Assembly: GCA_021464415.1 (NCBI GenBank)
Contig: CM038467.1
Location: forward strand, 8,015,411-8,079,410
Source of the DNA: Lonicera japonica
Lineage: Eukaryota; Streptophyta; Magnoliopsida; Dipsacales; Caprifoliaceae
Length of the DNA stretch: 64,000 bases
Direction: 5' to 3'
Under the pieces are notes generated by a model. That model saw only the letters and a program-made list of their open reading frames with translations. It searched no databases and was not told the DNA's origin. Every line of letters begins with the position of its first letter. Within the stretch, counting starts at the first letter, position 1. Position numbers and translations under genes: made by a program. This document shows positions 59,856-64,000 of this stretch, one piece after another.

Positions 59856-60315
59856 TGGATGCTTGTATGCTCAGATCCACTAGACTTTCATTACTTAGTG
59901 AGCAATCCATTATTTTGTTTTTCGCCCTGGTTTTGCTTTTAGCTCAATTGTATAAGAGTACATATTTAGTATTTTTTTTTGTAATTAAAAGGTGAAATGA
60001 CATAATTGACCTTTTTTAACTGTCTAGGATAGCAGCGTATTTTTTGGATAATTTTTGGGGTTTTAACCACAATCCTTATTTTATCAATAACACTAGTATA
60101 TTTACTCTTCTCCCTAGAATTTATCCCTATTATATATATAGCAGCAATGCAATCCAATTAAATTTAAACTCTTTTACCCAAAATAATTTATCCATAAAAT
60201 TTTCAAATTTGTACCAAATTAAACCAATCGAATTAACCCTTGTCCATATATTTCCTCCTAAAGGATTAAAGAAAATGGTTATCAAAGAAGAAAATTTATA
60301 GTAATTTATTCTTAG

Positions 60316-60404
60316 CAACCATTGGTAGTACCGCTGTTTTTTCTGTCGAAGACATGGAGCTCCACAATCACCATGCTAATGATGTGAAGTTGCACGTGGA
60401 CAAT
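60316..60404 (+). other. Unidentified exon-like block
   Basis: An open 89-nt block between TTCTTAG and a GTAAGG donor encodes TIGSTAVFSVEDMELHNHH followed by ANDVKLHVDN. Composition and borders are those of a plant exon. No neighbouring exon of the same gene was recognised; family unknown. It may be a relic of a lost gene. Confidence 0.45.
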
Positions 60405-60808
60405 GTAAGGAACCTAGCTACACACTTTGGTAATTAAGAATTGATGCTTTTACATGTGTTAGTTTGATTTGATATTTTGTGCAAGATCTTTTGAATTATT
60501 CTTCTTCTGTCCCCCAATTTCTATTATAGTAAAAAAAAAGTATTTTTTTGTTCAAATTTTAAGATTAAACATATTACAAAGTGCACGACCTAAATATATT
60601 CAATTGACATAGAGAGTTGGAGACACACTATAACTCGATTAACGTGTACTTGTAATATGGTTAGAATAATTTCACATATTATATGTTCCTTACATCTCGC
60701 CTGATTACAACTTTACTACCAACACATAATTCCGCAGACATATTATGCATATAATAATTTTATATTCCTTAATAGTCATATTAAAGTTTATCTTACTTAA
60801 AATTAAAA

Positions 60809-62388
60809 GGGTTATTTAGCTTTTGACCCCCATTTATTATGCCATAACTAACTTTGGCACCTCAAATTTAGTATATTGTATATTTGGCCCCCATTTTGAA
60901 CGGTTTCCTTCCAAACTTTAGTCAAACTGTCCGTTGACTTTAATTTTGGTACAAATGCCCCAAAATACCCTCATCTTAACCAAAAACCTCAATGACACAA
61001 CCCCAAAATCCATCAATGGTGAACCATAAACCTATCAATCCAATATCTCTTTAAATCCATCTTTTAACTTCCTCAAAACCATCTCTCTCTTCTGAACCCT
61101 AAACTTACCCCATTATCCCCGCCATACCTTAACCACCAAATCTCCCCACAATTCCACCAGTCTCGTTACTCCCAATTTTTAGTCCAAATTCTCATTCATC
61201 CGCGTTTTTCCCTTGAGCAACGTGATAAAACCGGTAGTCATGATGAAGATGAAGACGAAGATGAGGAGTTGTAAAGACGAATATGTTTTGGGCATCTGAA
61301 TTCAGGACCTACTAGGTCTACTCGTCAGATGAGAGAAGGCTTGTTATTGCTTACACGAGACTTGTAAAGCCATCTTCTCACACTATTCTTTCTCTCTCTA
61401 CTATTTATTTCTCTTTTGCATCTAATTAAAGGAAAAAAGTCAAATAAATAAATAAAGAGAGAAAGAGAGGAGAAGGGGGTGCATCTTGCCCTATGTTCTT
61501 TATATGCCTCATCTTGGATCTTATATTCTTCTATAAATTTAACATCATGATCTTCTTAAATTGGTAAAATTATAGCTTAAAATTTTAGGTTACTCAACTT
61601 TTTTTTATCAAAGTTGTAATCTTTTCTCCTTTATGCTTTTTGAAGGGATTCTTAATTGTTACCTGGTCAATTTTCGATATGTTGAAGATCTGATGATCTC
61701 TGTTTGAACCTAATTATACCCACTTCTCATCTAATTATAGGATCAATTTTGGATTTTGTTTTTGGATTTGGTGTTTTTTGGATTTTTAGGATACAAAATT
61801 TCAGTTTGTGATTAAAATGATGTATAGTCCGTAAAATGATGGAAAAATACGATGTATATAATATGGGTATGTGTGTATATAGAGTGACAGAGATTTTTTT
61901 TACAGAAAAATGATGCATCTTTCAAAAAATTGTTAAATTACGGGAAAATGCATAGACTTTCTGGAAAATTTAACCATTTTCTGGGAAATTGCAGTCAATC
62001 ACATCAACATTATATGGTTTTTACTTTATGATGAATTTTTATATGGCATAATCCCTTTTCAATTACAATTGAATCTTAAAGCTAAAATGATCTATACTAG
62101 TAACTAGTTGTCATTTTGATTTATTGTGATTAGTAAGTATGTGTATGTGTTTGTATGTATGCGTATATATATATACACGTATATATATACACGTATATAT
62201 TTATATCTGTCAATTGGTTAACATGAGGGTATTTCGGGGCATTTGTACCAAAATTAAAGTCAACTAATGGTTTGACTATAGTTGGGATGGAAACCATCCG
62301 AAATGGGGGTCAAAGGTACAATATACTAAATTTTGGGTGCCAAAGCTAGTTATGACACAATAAATAAGGAGCAAATGCCAAATAACCC
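60809..62388. mobile_element. Mutator-like element, 1580 bp
   Basis: Long TIRs of about 170 bp: GGGTTATTTAGCTTTTGACC against the inverse of CAAATGCCAAATAACCC, continuing through GGGGTCAAA, ACAATATACTAAATTT and TTTGGTACAAATGCCCC. Flanked by a perfect 9-bp target duplication AAATTAAAA (60800-60808; 62389-62397). The interior (61020-61380) is C- and T-rich with CCATCTCTCTCTTCTGAACCC and a GATGAAGATGAAGACGAAGA stretch that could be captured host sequence. No transposase. Confidence 0.95.
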
Positions 62389-62994
62389 AAATTAAAATCA
62401 ATAATATGTCTGCTATGTTCAAAGTTATCAGATACATTAGTGTAGCACACGCGCAGCCCAAAAGCTAATCACAGACCTACTGCATTTTCCTGCTATTATA
62501 TAGAATGTATTGTAATTCTTAAAGTTAGCACCTGTTGGGCTGTGTTATAACCGTCATGTCATTTTCCGATACTAAACATACAAATTTCAATTTCAGATTG
62601 TTCACTATATTCAAATGTAGTTGTCAACTTATGTGAGCCAATGCCTCATCATATTACTTGGAATCAAATATATTACCAGATGCAGGATCCTAACTCGCAC
62701 ATTCATTTTGTTATATTTTGTGTAAAATGACTATCTCATCGCAGCAAACACTCATTCAGCGTTCCTTGCTTGAATCAATTAAAGCATAAGGTAAATTCTT
62801 AATTTTTTGTAGTTAGTTAATGTATTCAAAATCTGAATTTAATAGTTTCCAAATTTAAATTATCTTAACCATTTGGAAATTTAAATATTAGACTAAAATC
62901 CAATACCCCAATTTTATAAGAAAAAATAGTTAATAGAGTTTCTAAGTCAACAAGGACAATAATGTAAAAACTCGAAATTCAATTTGAAATACCA

Positions 62995-63105
62995 AGTCAT
63001 AATTATCCAAAAATTTGGGCCAAAAACTAATTATCTAAACGAGTTAGGTTAATAGAAAAATATTTTAAATATTTTGGACTAAAAACAAAAGGCCCTTTTT
63101 CTATT
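62995..63105 (-). repeat. Repeat family R1, inverted terminal fragment
   Basis: Read on the minus strand it gives AAAAAGGGCCTTTTGTTTTTAG, TTAGTTTTTGGCCCAAAT and TTTGGATAATTATGAC, the left end of R1 copies. Confidence 0.6.
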
Positions 63106-63254
63106 GCGAAATTTAGTAAATTTATATGCCAAAAAGGACATAAAGTAATTGAACTTATTAATTTAAATAAACTCTTGTTACGGTCTTCGTAATACATGAC
63201 TTCTCTTCATCACTCATTCGGTTCAATTTCTTTCATTGTGGTTCAAGAGTAACA

Positions 63255-63470
63255 CATATGAATTTTTTTATCAAATTTGATAAAGATGATCTTTATAATA
63301 GATCATTTTCACTAAATTTCATAAAAAAATCAAATCGAAAGTAGGTGAAATGTAATATAAAATTTCAATGGACAAAGATAAACATATGTATTACCTTTTT
63401 ATTAAATCCGCTTTGTCATCTCCACAAATTTTCCATAAAATAAAAACATCCATTTAAGGCGGAGGTTTAT
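63255..63470. repeat. Degenerate relative of the 1.86-2.25 kb MITE
   Basis: AAAGATGATCTTTATAATAGATCA followed by TTTCACTAAATTTCAT mirrors the interior of the element at 1859-2245. Ends are eroded. Confidence 0.55.
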
Positions 63471-64000
63471 ATATATCAGCACTCCAAATAAGTAATCTTA
63501 ACAAACCAAAATTATATTTGTTGGCGCTTTATATTTACTATAATTTCAAAGCACACTACAGTGCAATAGAAACATAGTAATCGGAATTATGTATTGATAA
63601 TAAAATAAGTATATTTAATAGTATTTAACCAAGTGATAATAATATTAATTAGTTAAATTTAAGGTGTGAGTTTAAATGGTAATAATATATTGTTAGACGT
63701 TATTTTATGTATTCACTACCCTAATATAAAATGCAATTGGTTTTTTTTTTATTTACGGCTCGTTTGGCTATCCTCCAATTTATGAATTCAATAATTTAAA
63801 AATGAATTAATATTTAAAGTAATAAATTGAAGTTAATACCTAAGACATTAAATAAGAAAATATAAATATATATTTGAAATTAAATAACTTAAAATTATCA
63901 TGCAAGTTTATAAGGAAAAATCACACTATTCAAATTTTTATTTAAATAAAAAATTTTACAAATCATTAATTTAAAATAAAATAATTATAAGTAAAACAAT
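63471..64000. other. AT-rich intergenic DNA, nothing recognised
   Basis: No exon, motif or repeat boundary seen up to the end of the window. Confidence 0.5.

Overview
The window looks like AT-rich, intron-containing nuclear DNA from a flowering plant, probably a eudicot. The coding content is plant-specific (an HVA22-family gene and a HIPP7-type isoprenylated metallochaperone gene), exons are short with GT-AG introns, and plant transposon classes fill the space between. I cannot name the species. Only two apparently intact genes are visible in 64 kb, both on the minus strand: an HVA22-like gene (four coding exons, 141 aa, 3002-3960) and a HIPP7-like gene (five coding exons, 330 aa, 28949-30689). 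Both exon models were built by hand from splice sites, and both join in frame with total lengths divisible by three.

Three broken host genes are recognisable. An HSD1-like short-chain dehydrogenase pseudogene (1-717, minus) runs off the left edge with in-frame stops but conserved splice sites. The first exon of a DExH7-type RNA helicase (48632-48935, plus) has a GTG where a start codon is expected and a frameshift. Exon-sized fragments with splice sites lie at 52095-52310, 46216-46254 and 60316-60404; two of these are inside TIR elements.

The rest is mostly transposon-derived. Many elements can be delimited to the base by target-site duplications (TSDs). hAT-type elements with 8-bp TSDs lie at 14524-15253, 17711-18831, 32876-33256, 35368-36005 and 55328-57129, the last with a decayed ZMYM1-like transposase. 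Mutator-like elements with 8-9-bp TSDs lie at 10745-11530, 25478-28180 (with a nested 26906-27628 element), 45807-46602, 51647-52632 and 60809-62388. There is a Ty1/copia relic with both LTRs and primer-binding site (16772-20230), a 5'-truncated LINE with an 18-bp TSD (23324-24028), a second LINE tail near 50.3-50.8 kb, a tRNA-type SINE (24875-25035), a short poly(A)-tailed retro-insertion (40647-40842), Tourist-like MITEs and a Ty3/gypsy-like LTR (about 57.9-59.85 kb).

The most unusual signals are these. (1) The HVA22 promoter/5'UTR has an orphan direct copy 3.8 kb upstream that carries a perfect ABRE core where the resident promoter has a one-base variant. (2) At least five unrelated repeats are built from short palindromic modules (CTCGGTT/AACCGAG, GTGCTAAAAC/GTTTTAGCAC, AGCGTTTTTA/TAAAAACGCT, GGTGCAAAAG/CTTTTGCACC, GCAAAGTTCATATTGC), including a roughly 1-kb array with a period near 135 bp and a 0.55-kb near-perfect hairpin. 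(3) There are several nested insertions, one with its own empty site preserved in the window. I saw no CRISPR, operon, phage or rRNA/tRNA gene.
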